Below, one piece after another: positions 41,510-51,017 of a stretch of DNA of 64,000 nucleotides. Numbering within the stretch: the stretch's first letter is position 1; every line of letters begins with the position of its first letter. Below the pieces are notes generated by a model. It saw nothing but the letters and a program-made list of their open reading frames with translations, was not told the DNA's origin and made no database searches. Origin of the DNA: Paenibacillus planticolens (GTDB lineage Bacteria; Bacillota; Bacilli; Paenibacillales; NBRC-103111); the NCBI RefSeq assembly GCF_013141725.1, contig NZ_WHNZ01000061.1, positions 515,105 through 579,104 of the forward strand, in the 5' to 3' direction. The position numbers and the translations under genes are program-made.

Positions 41510-42829
41510 TCACTTCTTATTTTTAGCCAAAATGGCGTTGGCTTCGTTCATAAATTTCGTCGCGGCGCCTTCGACCGAGATTTTGCGAAATAAGATTTGC
41601 TCCTGCATATCGCGGAGCAGCTTGCTAACCTCCGCTGACCCGATAGGATCAGGGGGATCCATGGGACTGCTGTTCTTCTCCGCCCATGCGACGTAGTCGT
41701 ACACCTTCTTCTCTTCTGCGGAGAGCGTAGGCTCCAAGCCTGCTTTGACCTTCGATGAGATCGGAATTCCCCGGTCGCCTTTGATCAGTTTATTGGCCTC
41801 CATATCGTTCAAAAACCAGGAGATGAATTTGGCCGCTTCCTTCTTCTGCTTCGAGCTTTTGGGGATGGAGAACAGCATGGTTGGCTTTAGATACAGCCCT
41901 TGCTTGCCATTCGGTCCGGGCAGTCCGGTTAAGCTCAGCGGCTTTTTGGCGGCCTCCTGCAGCGTCGAGAATTGATTGGACCATGCCATGGTCATGAAGC
42001 CATCCCCTAGGGCAATCGGGTTCTCCTCCGGCGTCAGCTTGGACAGCGTTTCTTTCCCCCAGTCCCGCATATAGCCGGCTTCGTACCATTTGAGATACAT
42101 GGTGAAGTAATCTATAAAATATCGGGGATCGCTAAACCCAAGACTCGTGCCATCCTGGCTAAAATAGTGCTGATCTTGGGTACGCAGGTAGTAAGGAAAA
42201 AACTGATCGAAACGCATATGATCAAGCACTTTCCCTTTTTCCTTCATCCGCTTGGCGATCTGCTCCAAATCGAACCAGGTCCAGCCCTGCGGGATGGACG
42301 ATATGCCCGCCTCCTTCAGCATAGCGGCATCGTAAGTGGTCCCCATCGCATTAACGCCTAACGGTATGCCGTACAGTTTTCCGCCGACTCGTCCGGAATC
42401 AATCGTTTCCGGCGAAGCTGAGCGCACATCGATCGTCCCGCTGTTCGTCAGTTGGGACAAATCCTCCAATTGATCCTTCGTGGCATATTGGGTCAGGTAC
42501 GAGATGTCCATCTGGATAATATCGGGCAGCTGATTGGCCGCTGCTTGCGGCGCCAGCTTCTTCCAGAAATCATCAAAACCGGCATATTCCGTATCAATCT
42601 TTACATTCGGGTTTAGCTCCTGGTACATGGCAATGAGTTTCAGCGTATAATCATGCCTCGCTTGACCGCCCCACCATGCAATTCGCAGCTTAACATCTTG
42701 TTCACGATCGCTTTGTCCGGACTCAATCGTCCTCGGTTTGCCGCCCGCTGAAGGTTCATTCGCGCTGCATCCGATGACCGTGAATAACAATGGAATTAGG
42801 AGTATGGCCGGTAATAGTCTGCGTTTCAT
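41510..42829 (-). CDS. Extracellular sugar-binding lipoprotein (YesO type)
   Basis: A 439-residue family 1 solute-binding protein. The signal peptide ends in a lipobox LFTVIGC with a cysteine at about residue 21, then a Ser/Gly/Lys-rich linker. Typical features include DVKLRIAWWGGQARHDYTLK and the LYGIPLGVNAMGTTYD hinge segment. It binds oligosaccharides outside the membrane and delivers them to the two permeases. ATG at 42829 is preceded by TAGGGGG. Confidence 0.92.
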   Translation of the reverse strand: MKRRLLPAILLIPLLFTVIGCSANEPSAGGKPRTIESGQSDREQDVKLRIAWWGGQARHDYTLKLIAMYQELNPNVKIDTEYAGFDDFWKKLAPQAAANQLPDIIQMDISYLTQYATKDQLEDLSQLTNSGTIDVRSASPETIDSGRVGGKLYGIPLGVNAMGTTYDAAMLKEAGISSIPQGWTWFDLEQIAKRMKEKGKVLDHMRFDQFFPYYLRTQDQHYFSQDGTSLGFSDPRYFIDYFTMYLKWYEAGYMRDWGKETLSKLTPEENPIALGDGFMTMAWSNQFSTLQEAAKKPLSLTGLPGPNGKQGLYLKPTMLFSIPKSSKQKKEAAKFISWFLNDMEANKLIKGDRGIPISSKVKAGLEPTLSAEEKKVYDYVAWAEKNSSPMDPPDPIGSAEVSKLLRDMQEQILFRKISVEGAATKFMNEANAILAKNKK

Positions 42830-42943
42830 CGTAAGCGTCCCCCTAGGTACCCTGCGCTCCACATTTCTTATTATGGGCTGGCTGGAGCGAAAGTTGAATC
42901 TAATTTACCGCGTTAAATGTTCAAAAAACAGTGAGTACCTTTT

Positions 42944-44497
42944 CTACAACGTCAGCTTTTTGTACTCGGAAGGAGCGCAGCCCGCGACCTTTTTAAACAC
43001 TTGAGAAAAGTACTGCGGATTATCGCCAAATCCTAATTGTTCCGCTAATTCGAACATTTTGACATCATCGTTTGATTTAATAAGGTCCATTGCTTTTTTG
43101 ATTCTCACGGTAACTACATAGTTCGAGAAACGCTCGCCGGTCTCTTTTTTGAACAATTTCCCCAAATAATCCGGATTCATATACAGCATTTTGTGAGCGA
43201 CCCAGTTGAGCGACAGCTCGGGGTTGGCGAGCTCCGCATTGACGATTTCGATAACCTTCTGAATGACTTGCGAGTGCTTGTTTCTGTTTTGTTCGAAAAT
43301 GACGTGGGTAATTTCAGATGCGGTTTGCTTCAGCAATTGAATGCTCGCCTGCAGCGTTTCCATCTGCGAGATTTGGCCAATGAGCCCCATATACTGGTGC
43401 ATTTGAGGTTCGGCACACAATCTTGTCATGGAAATAAAGCTTTGGATGACATACGATTTGGTCGTCTGAATGTCTAACCTGGAATTCACTAAAACGGTGT
43501 GAAACGCTTCAATACTGGCCTCGGCTTCTTCCCAATTGCCTGCCCGGATCGGAAAGAGGATGCGATCGTCATCGTATACGAAGTCCGCTTTGCTGGGCTG
43601 CGCAGAATCCAAAATATCGCGCATCGTGATAAGTCCGCCCTCACTAAGGTAGAACCGGTGGCTCAAGCAATCAATCGCTTGCAAGTAGAGCCGCCTAGCC
43701 TCCCCGATTTCCCCGGCCTCGCTTAAGGCGGCTGTCGTATCTATTTTGTAATACAGCATAAAAATACGCCTGATTTCTTCAATATGCTCCTGCAGACGCT
43801 TCATATCATCCTGATCCTCGATCAGCACCAAGATGTGCTCTGCAATGGTGGAGCTTAACAGCGGCTCATCGAGAATGTCTTCGGCAATATTTTTCAAAGC
43901 AAATAAATGCTCATATTCGAATTTGTCTTCGAGCCGGAACAGCAATAAACGAACTTTTCTGGCGCCGACATGCAGACCGAATAAATCCTGGTAATACTCC
44001 CAATCCCGGCTGCCATACGATTTATTCGTCACGAATTCTTTCAAAAATTGCTCTTTTACATGGGGCAGCACCTTCTGCAAATTCGCTTTCATCGACTGGA
44101 TAAAGTCTTCCTTGCTCTCCTCCTGCTTGTATTCGGCCGTAATTTCACCGAGTGCCTTTAGAATGCTGTTTTCGTTGCACGGCTTTAACAAGTAATGCTT
44201 GACGCCATGCTGCATCGCTATTTGGGCGTATTCGAATTCATCGAAGCCCGAAAGCATGATAAAGCGCGTATGCGGATGCGTTTCCTTGACTTTGGCCACA
44301 AGCTGCAAACCGTCCATGCCCGGCATCCGAATGTCGCTGATGACAATGTCAGGCTCGTGCTCGCAAACAAAAGCGTAGGCTTCAATCCCGTTGCGGGCGG
44401 TCCCTATTAACTCGGTGTCCACAGACTTCCAGTCTACAATCGAAGAGATTCCTTCGAGAATCATCCGTTCGTCATCAACCAACAATACTTTATACAT
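42944..44497 (-). CDS. Response regulator with AraC-type DNA-binding domain (YesN type)
   Basis: A 517-residue regulator. The N-terminal receiver domain has the phosphoacceptor aspartate in DIVISDIRMPGMDGLQL and the conserved KPCN lysine. A long linker region of about 250 residues follows, and the C terminus is an AraC/XylS helix-turn-helix (LSLNWVAHKMLYMNPDYLGK, QLGFGDNPQYFSQVFKKVAG). Pairs with the adjacent histidine kinase to control the pectin utilisation genes. Confidence 0.94.
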   Translation of the reverse strand: MYKVLLVDDERMILEGISSIVDWKSVDTELIGTARNGIEAYAFVCEHEPDIVISDIRMPGMDGLQLVAKVKETHPHTRFIMLSGFDEFEYAQIAMQHGVKHYLLKPCNENSILKALGEITAEYKQEESKEDFIQSMKANLQKVLPHVKEQFLKEFVTNKSYGSRDWEYYQDLFGLHVGARKVRLLLFRLEDKFEYEHLFALKNIAEDILDEPLLSSTIAEHILVLIEDQDDMKRLQEHIEEIRRIFMLYYKIDTTAALSEAGEIGEARRLYLQAIDCLSHRFYLSEGGLITMRDILDSAQPSKADFVYDDDRILFPIRAGNWEEAEASIEAFHTVLVNSRLDIQTTKSYVIQSFISMTRLCAEPQMHQYMGLIGQISQMETLQASIQLLKQTASEITHVIFEQNRNKHSQVIQKVIEIVNAELANPELSLNWVAHKMLYMNPDYLGKLFKKETGERFSNYVVTVRIKKAMDLIKSNDDVKMFELAEQLGFGDNPQYFSQVFKKVAGCAPSEYKKLTL

Positions 44498-44503
44498 CAG
44501 TCG

Positions 44504-46273
44504 TTACCCTCTTTTCGTCATCGGAATACGGATGGTAATACATGCGCCGCCATCCGGTCGATTTTCTACTTGAATCCCGAAATCCTCGCCAAACGCCAGC
44601 TTGATCCGCTCGTCAATATTTTTAAGCCCAATGCCTGTCCCTTTGGATTGGCGTTCGCCCGTCAATATTTGTTCCAAATACGTTTCGTCGATGCCGGGGC
44701 CATTATCCTCAACGATCAGAAGGACATTTTCTCCCTCTTCCCGGCCTAAAATTTGTATGACACACGGTTCAAGCATGACCTCTACCGCATACTTAACGGC
44801 ATTTTCCAAAAGCGGCTGCAGCGTCAGCTTCGGAATGCAGTAAGCTCCTAAAGCTTCAGGAACATCCAAACGGAAATCGAGCCGTTCTTCAAAACGGACC
44901 TTCTGAATCGTAATATAATGCTGCACAAGCTTCAGCTCGTCTTCGATCGGGATCATATCCTGTTTCAGGCTAATCGACGAACGAAGCAAGTAGCCAAGCG
45001 ATTCCACCATTTGAGAAACTTGCTTCTGCCCGTTCATCTTGGAAATCCAGTTGATCGACTCCAGCGTGTTATACAGAAAATGCGGATTGATTTGCGCCTG
45101 CAGCGAGCGAAACTCAGTTTCTTTGATGATCAACTGTTTCGTGTAGTTTTCCTTGATCAACTCTTGGATGCGCACAATCATCATGCGGTATGTCCGCTGG
45201 AGCAGTCCGACTTCATCCATCTGCAGCGAGATAGGCGCTATTGCCGGCAGCTCCGAATTTTCCAGATCGCCGATTTGCAGTCCCCGCATATTGCTGATCA
45301 GACCTTCGATGGGGCGGGTGACGCTTCGAGCAACGGCCATCCCAAAACCGACTAGCAGAAAAAAAGAAATCAGAAACGCGGCAATCATCCAATTTTTCAT
45401 CAACGTGAGGTTATAGAAAATCTTTTGGAACGGCAGGGTGTTATAGTACGTCCATCCCAAATAATCGGAGTGAATATGCGATACGAAATATTTCTCGCCA
45501 TCCTGTTCCATGATGCGAAACCCCTTAGGGGAAAGTCCGGAAGGACTGTTATCACTGATTAACGACTTCATGCTTACGGATCGCGGATACACTAAGGTCC
45601 CATTCGAGACAATACTAAGCTCGCCTTCCCGGGTAACGGCTTCTCTGGCATATTGATTCACCATCTTGTCCAAATTGACATGCAGCACTAGGCTGCCCAG
45701 CTTCTTCAACTCCAAATTGTCGTAGGAACGGATTTGTCTTGTTGCAATGAGACTATAATCCTGGGCATCCGGATTGACCCATCCCAAACTGCCGGCTCCA
45801 CGGTCGGACGTTTCTTGGATGAGCATTTTCCGATCAGGTGAAAGCGTTGTCAAATTACCGCTGGAATAGCTGTTTCCTTTCACATCAGTAATATCCGCCG
45901 CCGAAATATAGGTCTCGGAGTTAATGTATTGGACAAGCCGGTCTACGAGCTTAGCGCGGGATTGAATGCGAATGTAATCCGATTCAGCCGAGTTCATAAC
46001 AATTAGATGCTGTTGAATTTGCTCGTCTGACATAATGCTGAATGTCAACCGTTCCACTTTATTCAATTCATTCTCAATCAACGTAGAGGAGAGATTCAGT
46101 ACTTGCGACGATTTCTCATAAATCTGCTGATCATACATCGAGAAAGCGATCTGCAAGCCCACCAGCGAAATGCTGGAGCTAACCGCCATCGTAATGGTAA
46201 TGAGCAGAAACAGCTTCGCTTTAATTCTCATATTGCGGATATCATCAAACCACAGGCGGAAGCCCGACTTCAT
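44504..46273 (-). CDS. Sensor histidine kinase (YesM type)
   Basis: A 589-residue membrane kinase. Two helices (about residues 19-41 and 294-315) flank an extracytoplasmic sensing domain; HAMP, the His kinase domain with QINPHFLYNTLESINWISK (phospho-His in HFLYNTL), and the HATPase_c domain with LIVEDNGPGIDETYL and GTGIGLKNIDERI follow. Such kinases sense extracellular carbohydrates. The gene overlaps none of its neighbours but ends 7 bp before the regulator start; both lie upstream of the ABC importer. Confidence 0.94.
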   Translation of the reverse strand: MKSGFRLWFDDIRNMRIKAKLFLLITITMAVSSSISLVGLQIAFSMYDQQIYEKSSQVLNLSSTLIENELNKVERLTFSIMSDEQIQQHLIVMNSAESDYIRIQSRAKLVDRLVQYINSETYISAADITDVKGNSYSSGNLTTLSPDRKMLIQETSDRGAGSLGWVNPDAQDYSLIATRQIRSYDNLELKKLGSLVLHVNLDKMVNQYAREAVTREGELSIVSNGTLVYPRSVSMKSLISDNSPSGLSPKGFRIMEQDGEKYFVSHIHSDYLGWTYYNTLPFQKIFYNLTLMKNWMIAAFLISFFLLVGFGMAVARSVTRPIEGLISNMRGLQIGDLENSELPAIAPISLQMDEVGLLQRTYRMMIVRIQELIKENYTKQLIIKETEFRSLQAQINPHFLYNTLESINWISKMNGQKQVSQMVESLGYLLRSSISLKQDMIPIEDELKLVQHYITIQKVRFEERLDFRLDVPEALGAYCIPKLTLQPLLENAVKYAVEVMLEPCVIQILGREEGENVLLIVEDNGPGIDETYLEQILTGERQSKGTGIGLKNIDERIKLAFGEDFGIQVENRPDGGACITIRIPMTKRG

Positions 46274-46355
46274 GTAAGCTCACCACTTTTCTTCCTGAAT
46301 AGGGTCTTGTAGCAGTGTTTCTTCGCGGTTGCTAGCGTCATTCCCTTTACTTTAG

Positions 46356-46390
46356 AAAAAAGAAGTTAAGCGCGGTCAAAGCGCTTAACT
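46356..46390 (-). terminator. Terminator after the rhamnose mutarotase gene
   Basis: AGTTAAGCGC (46364-46373) pairs with GCGCTTAACT (46381-46390); the minus strand ends with a T run (46356-46361). It separates the mutarotase gene from the YesMN operon. Confidence 0.85.
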
Positions 46391-46410
46391 CCTTTTCAAT
46401 ACGAATTGAC

Positions 46411-46737
46411 CTATTTTAAATAAAACACTTCACGCATCGGTTGAATCGGCACGGCTTCGCGGAAATCGAAGGAACCTACGACCATTTTGGACGTAATGGC
46501 GTTCCACCGATTGCATGCCTCGCTCTCTGCCAGATAGGCAAAGGCAGCTTCCAAATCATCGCATAAGAAGCAATAGAAAAATTGATTGCCATTCTGGAAG
46601 ATGGAATAATCCCTAATCCCAGCATTACTGTGCTCTTCCATAATTTCCGGCCAAGGCGCCAAATGCATCCGGACGTACTCCTCCAGGTCTTCCTCCCGAA
46701 TCGTCCATGTCCATGCGAACTTCCCGCTATTGGTCAT
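46411..46737 (-). CDS. rhaM: L-rhamnose mutarotase
   Basis: A 108-residue ferredoxin-like dimeric enzyme interconverting alpha and beta L-rhamnopyranose. Family segments are EYVRMHLAPWPEIMEEHSNA (catalytic His), GIRDYSIFQNGNQFFYCFLC and EACNRWNAITS. It fits the rhamnogalacturonan cluster on its downstream side. ATG at 46737 is preferred because GGGAGAGGG lies 8 nt before it; a GTG three codons upstream is too close. Confidence 0.92.
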   Translation of the reverse strand: MTNSGKFAWTWTIREEDLEEYVRMHLAPWPEIMEEHSNAGIRDYSIFQNGNQFFYCFLCDDLEAAFAYLAESEACNRWNAITSKMVVGSFDFREAVPIQPMREVFYLK

Positions 46738-46836
46738 GCGCTTCACCCTCTCCCTAAAGTTGGATAACCAGTCACTGTTACTTTACCGCGCCAACATCGT
46801 CCCGTCAATGCTCTCCCCCGTCAAAATAAAAATAAA

Positions 46837-46862
46837 CAAAAAAAAGAAGTCGCGAGGACTTC
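46837..46862 (-). terminator. Terminator after the MFS transporter gene
   Basis: GAAGTC (46846-46851) pairs with GACTTC (46857-46862) around a 5-nt loop, followed on the minus strand by nine T/A-rich positions (46837-46845). Confidence 0.8.
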
Positions 46863-46875
46863 CGTTTTTATGTCT

Positions 46876-48063
46876 TTATATTTGTTTAACTTTGTAAGAG
46901 GTGCCAACAAACCAAATAAGGAAAACAAAACAAAGCAGCGCAATAAACCCATAACCGCCGAAAACGTCATAACGGGCAGCAAAATAGCCGAAGCCAAGAC
47001 CTGCAACCGTGTTCAGCACATTCTCGCCTAACGATTGGAAGGAATCGATCGTTGCTCTCATGGCGGAGTCAATGCGGTGGTGCAGATAGCCGGCAGCAAG
47101 CGGCTCCATCACGCCGGAGAACAGGCAGACGATCAGCATCGCTGCCAGTCCGACGCCATTTTTGCTAACGGAAATAAAAATGAAACCCAGGGTGATGCCC
47201 GCCATAATGAAGGTGATCAGTCTCCTGGTGCTGAAGCGCCGCAGAAGTGCATAAGCAAGGAGATTGCCAGGCAGCTGCAGAAGCATAATCCCGGCAGACA
47301 GTACACCAAAGAAGAGAACCGGAGTCCCCAGTCTGTTCGCGTACAGCTGCCAAAATTCTGCTATATAGCTCATCGACGCACCTGTTACCATACCTGAAAG
47401 CAGGACAAGGGTGACATTGGGATTTGTCCGAAAAAAACGCAGCGATGCCGTGACATACGTTCTAAAAGAAGGCATTTCCTCCTTGCCTGTCGTATCCAGC
47501 GATCCCTTAGGGGGCTCGACCAACAGGAAAGCAAGGAAAAGAGCAATTGCTGAACTGACCAGCGATAACCAGTAGTTCAGCTCAAGATCGAATTTCCCCG
47601 CGAGAAAGCTTCCGCAAAGAGCCGCGAGGATGGCCGAGATGAAGTCGCAGGCATTCAATCGTCCAAGCAGCTTTTCGAACTGCGGCGCCACGCCCTGCAG
47701 CGATAACGTATCGTACAGCATGGCGTTATCCGAGCCGCTGCTTGCGGACCTGGAAATGCCGGCCAAGAAGACGACAAGCGCGAAATGCCAAAATTCGGTC
47801 GCAACCAGCAGCAGCAGAAACTCGCTGCATCCAAGCAGCGCGCTGAGCACGAGCATGTTTTTGCGGCCCCATTTGTCCGCTATAACACCGGTTGGAACTT
47901 CTAGCAGCACGATGGTCAGCGCATAAATAATTTCCGTATATACGACCATCTGAACGGTCATGCCCCGATCCTCCCAGTACAATCTTTCAATAACGTAAGC
48001 CGGGATGAGACTGGAGAAAAAGCGAAATGCAAACAGAATTCGTATATTCTTTGTGTTGTCCAT
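46876..48063 (-). CDS. MFS transporter
   Basis: A 395-residue major facilitator with about twelve hydrophobic helices. The family motif A appears as GVIADKWGRKNMLVLSALLG between helices 2 and 3. Substrate unknown; drug/solute export is possible. ATG at 48063 is preceded by GGAGAGG; a longer in-frame start upstream lacks a ribosome binding site. Monocistronic. Confidence 0.9.
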   Translation of the reverse strand: MDNTKNIRILFAFRFFSSLIPAYVIERLYWEDRGMTVQMVVYTEIIYALTIVLLEVPTGVIADKWGRKNMLVLSALLGCSEFLLLLVATEFWHFALVVFLAGISRSASSGSDNAMLYDTLSLQGVAPQFEKLLGRLNACDFISAILAALCGSFLAGKFDLELNYWLSLVSSAIALFLAFLLVEPPKGSLDTTGKEEMPSFRTYVTASLRFFRTNPNVTLVLLSGMVTGASMSYIAEFWQLYANRLGTPVLFFGVLSAGIMLLQLPGNLLAYALLRRFSTRRLITFIMAGITLGFIFISVSKNGVGLAAMLIVCLFSGVMEPLAAGYLHHRIDSAMRATIDSFQSLGENVLNTVAGLGFGYFAARYDVFGGYGFIALLCFVFLIWFVGTSYKVKQI

Positions 48064-48215
48064 AAGGAGCACCTCTCCGAAATTTGATTGGATGTATGCA
48101 CGCAATCAACTCGGGGGTGCTCGTGAACAACGCGGGGTTATCTCTTAGCAGGGAGGTCTTGCGAATTTTGCGAACCTTTTCATAGGGTTGCTCCTTCCAT
48201 CGCTCAGACTGTCAC

Positions 48216-48689
48216 TTATTTGGATAACAATACTTTATACAGTTTAATTACGCTAAAATGCATGCCTTCATGATATAAATTGAAGCTGAGAAACTGCTCT
48301 AGAGATTCAAGCTTCATGCCTGCCGAAGTAGTGTACGGGGTTACGCTGTCCTGAAGCCGGCCGCTCAGTTCGCTGCGAATGCGCTCAGGCTGCTCCCGCA
48401 GCAAAGCCGTCAACTCTTGCAGCGAAGGAACCGCGATGTCAGCTGGCGTAGTTAATGGAGAAGTTTTGAACTCAAACTGTTCTTTGAACCCCTCAGGCAT
48501 ACGAAGCGGAAGCCCCATATACTGAAAAGCGTAACGTTCCATTACCACATAAATGTGCCCTAACTGCCAACGGATGGAATTCCGGAACCCACCCGGAATC
48601 CGGTCGGCGGTCTCCTCCGTTATTCCTTCCACCGCAAGCAACACTTGAGCTCTTACGAATGCCAACTGCTTAAACAAATAATGTTCCAT
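48216..48689 (-). CDS. DinB-family protein
   Basis: A 157-residue four-helix bundle protein of the DinB/YfiT superfamily. Likely metal-binding histidines lie in WQLGHIYVVMERYAF and near the C terminus in NLYHEGMHFSVIKLYKVLL. Enzymatic role unknown; members include bacillithiol- or mycothiol-dependent transferases. ATG at 48689 is preceded by AAAGGAG. Confidence 0.88.
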   Translation of the reverse strand: MEHYLFKQLAFVRAQVLLAVEGITEETADRIPGGFRNSIRWQLGHIYVVMERYAFQYMGLPLRMPEGFKEQFEFKTSPLTTPADIAVPSLQELTALLREQPERIRSELSGRLQDSVTPYTTSAGMKLESLEQFLSFNLYHEGMHFSVIKLYKVLLSK

Positions 48690-48712
48690 CGCCTTCACTC
48701 CTTTAGGGTATC

Positions 48713-49420
48713 TTAGGGCTTATTGTAGCACTCTTTCACTGATCCGTCTTTATAACCAACGATAACTTTGGCCGCCATACCGATAAATAGCCCGTTATCG
48801 ACGACACCCGGGATGCTGTTGATGGCATCGTGGCATTCGCTTGGCATGGCGATCTGTTTAAAATCACAATCCAAAATATAATTGCCATTGTCGGTCATGT
48901 ACGGCTTCTGATCTACCAGCCTCAGCTTCGGTTCGCACCCGAGTGCGCTAAGTTTACGACGAGTAAGCTCATATCCGAATTTTACAACCTCAACAGGCAA
49001 ATGGAATTTCCCCAACCGGTCGACAACCTTGCTTTCATCCACAACGACAATAAGCTCTTTGCTTGATGAAGCAATGATTTTCTCACGCAGCAGGGCGCCT
49101 CCTCCGCCTTTTATTAAGTTCCACATTCCGTCAACTTCATCGGCCCCATCGATGGTCACATCAATCTCGGCTATTTCTGAAAATGGACTTAACGGAATCC
49201 CGAGATCTATCGCCAGCTTCTCAGACTGAACAGAGGTTGCAACCGCTTTTATTTGCAGACCGTTATGCACTTTCTTTCCAATTTCCTGGATCGCCCAGTA
49301 TGCCGTGGAACCCGTTCCCAAGCCTACCGTCATGCCATCCTGAATATAGGCTGCGGCTTTTTCAGCGGCTATCCGCTTGGAATTGCTGTTCGGCATGTTG
49401 TTCGTTGACATATTTGACAT
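48713..49420 (-). CDS. rpiA: Ribose-5-phosphate isomerase A
   Basis: A 235-residue enzyme interconverting ribose 5-phosphate and ribulose 5-phosphate. Motifs are VGLGTGSTAYWAIQEIG, DVTIDGADEVDG, KGGGGALLREKI (catalytic Lys/Glu region) and DESKVVDRLG. Length is normal. Starts with ATG, with GGAAGG upstream. Bacillus usually uses RpiB; Paenibacillus carrying RpiA is common. Confidence 0.96.
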   Translation of the reverse strand: MSNMSTNNMPNSNSKRIAAEKAAAYIQDGMTVGLGTGSTAYWAIQEIGKKVHNGLQIKAVATSVQSEKLAIDLGIPLSPFSEIAEIDVTIDGADEVDGMWNLIKGGGGALLREKIIASSSKELIVVVDESKVVDRLGKFHLPVEVVKFGYELTRRKLSALGCEPKLRLVDQKPYMTDNGNYILDCDFKQIAMPSECHDAINSIPGVVDNGLFIGMAAKVIVGYKDGSVKECYNKP

Positions 49421-49441
49421 CTCGCGCTCACCTTCCTATGG

Positions 49442-50887
49442 TTATTTTCCAACTAAATCTCGTATCAAAATCGCTACCCGCTTCAATCCCCATTCAAGCT
49501 CGTGCAGCTTGGCATAGGCATAAGAGATCCGCAAATAGCTGCCTGTATGACGATTATAAATCGAACCGGGATTGAGCAAAACACCGTCTTTGATCGCCCG
49601 CTCAAACAGGATTTGCATCGGAACGTCCACGGTGAGCTCGACCCAAATATAAAAACCTCCCGTTGGCACAGTCCACTTGGCTAGTCCAGCAAAATAAGTA
49701 TGCAAGAACTGTACCGCTGCATCCCTTCGCATTTTCAACTGCTCCCTAATCCCGATCAGATGCTCCTGATATAAGCCCCTGCCAAGCCATTCAGACGCAG
49801 CCCATTGGGAGACGGAGCTGGAGCCATAATCGTTCTGCATTTTGATATCCGCCAACCGTTCGATCACCGGCTCCGGCGCGACGACCCAACCAAGTCGAAG
49901 TCCCGGACTTAATGTTTTGGACAAGGTCCCCAAGTAAAGAACCAACGCATGCGGGTCCCTCGCTTTTAACGGCAATGGAGGCGGCTCATCAAACCACAGC
50001 TCTCTGTAAGCGTCATCCTCTATGATCGGAAGCCCTTCGTCGGTGCAAGCCTTCATCAACGCTTGGCGTCTTTCCTCCGTCATTAACGTGCCGGTCGGAT
50101 TATGAAAAGTTGGAATCGTATAAAGGATCGAAGCGTTATAGCCTTTTTTGTAACGTCCGATCTGGCTCGCCTGTATGCCTTCCTCATCCATAGGCAAACC
50201 TACCAGCTTCATGCTGTTTGACTGAAAAACATGGACAGAATACAAGTAGGAGGGCTTTTCCAACAGTATGGAAGACCCTCTTTGCAGAAGCCCCACCGAA
50301 ATGAGATGCAGCGCTTGGAGAGCACCGGAAACGATCAAAATGTTCGATGGCGAGGTTTGGATGCCGTTTCCTTGCAGATACTGAGCGACCTGCTTGCGCA
50401 AATAAAGATTCCCTTTCGGTTCTTCATAACCCAAGGTGAACGGATTCGCCGAGCTTTCTGCAAAAATCTGCTTCATCCGCTCAGTCGGCAGCAAATCAGG
50501 GGAAAGCTCTCCGGTTCCGAGCCTGATCATGCCTTCTTGAAATTCCGCCCGGTTAATGTGCTGGATGGCAAGCAAATTGGGATAGTGTATGCCAGCTTGT
50601 ACATACGAGCTCCAATCGGGAGGCGGCGACGCGGCTAGCAGATTCCATGAGTTATTGATGACTCTTGTCCCACCCTTGGTGTTGCCCTCCAATAAGCCTT
50701 CCGCAATTAAATCGCTGATTGCCGTTACAACCGTGCTGCGATTCACACCAAAGTGCTCAGCCAATGCTCGCTGCGAAGGAATTTTGGTCCCCACTGCCCA
50801 TTCGCCTAGTGATATTTTATGAATAATAAATGTTTTAATCTGTTCATATAACGGAGTTTCAGACGTAAAATCAGGTTTCCAGTCCAT
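49442..50887 (-). CDS. MocR/PdxR-family regulator (GntR wing fused to aminotransferase fold)
   Basis: A 481-residue transcription factor with an N-terminal GntR winged helix (KIPSQRALAEHFGVNRSTVV) fused to a fold-type I PLP domain. PLP-binding segments are LIVSGALQALHLI, TIPTFHNPTGTLM, and LGTLSKTLSPGLRLGW (Schiff-base Lys in SKTLSPG). Such regulators respond to amino acids or PLP. It is divergent from the LysE-type exporter gene, which is the likely target. ATG at 50887 is preceded by GGAGGAG. Confidence 0.93.
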   Translation of the reverse strand: MDWKPDFTSETPLYEQIKTFIIHKISLGEWAVGTKIPSQRALAEHFGVNRSTVVTAISDLIAEGLLEGNTKGGTRVINNSWNLLAASPPPDWSSYVQAGIHYPNLLAIQHINRAEFQEGMIRLGTGELSPDLLPTERMKQIFAESSANPFTLGYEEPKGNLYLRKQVAQYLQGNGIQTSPSNILIVSGALQALHLISVGLLQRGSSILLEKPSYLYSVHVFQSNSMKLVGLPMDEEGIQASQIGRYKKGYNASILYTIPTFHNPTGTLMTEERRQALMKACTDEGLPIIEDDAYRELWFDEPPPLPLKARDPHALVLYLGTLSKTLSPGLRLGWVVAPEPVIERLADIKMQNDYGSSSVSQWAASEWLGRGLYQEHLIGIREQLKMRRDAAVQFLHTYFAGLAKWTVPTGGFYIWVELTVDVPMQILFERAIKDGVLLNPGSIYNRHTGSYLRISYAYAKLHELEWGLKRVAILIRDLVGK

Positions 50888-50919
50888 GTGCTCCTCCTTT
50901 CCTTGCAGCTCCACTATAT

Positions 50920-50981
50920 CATTTGGTTGGGATCAATGCCATCCATTTGGACGGAGACAAATATCAAAATCCCTCTATACT
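50920..50981 (+). promoter_or_regulatory. Divergent promoter region with CATTTGG direct repeats
   Basis: CATTTGG occurs at 50920-50926 and 50944-50950 (24 bp apart), upstream of a -10-like TATACT at 50976-50981 with a poor -35. Direct repeats before a weak promoter fit MocR-type activation of the LysE gene. Confidence 0.5.
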
Positions 50982-51017
50982 AAGAGAGACTTTGACAGCC
51001 AGATAGGAGAGATCGAT

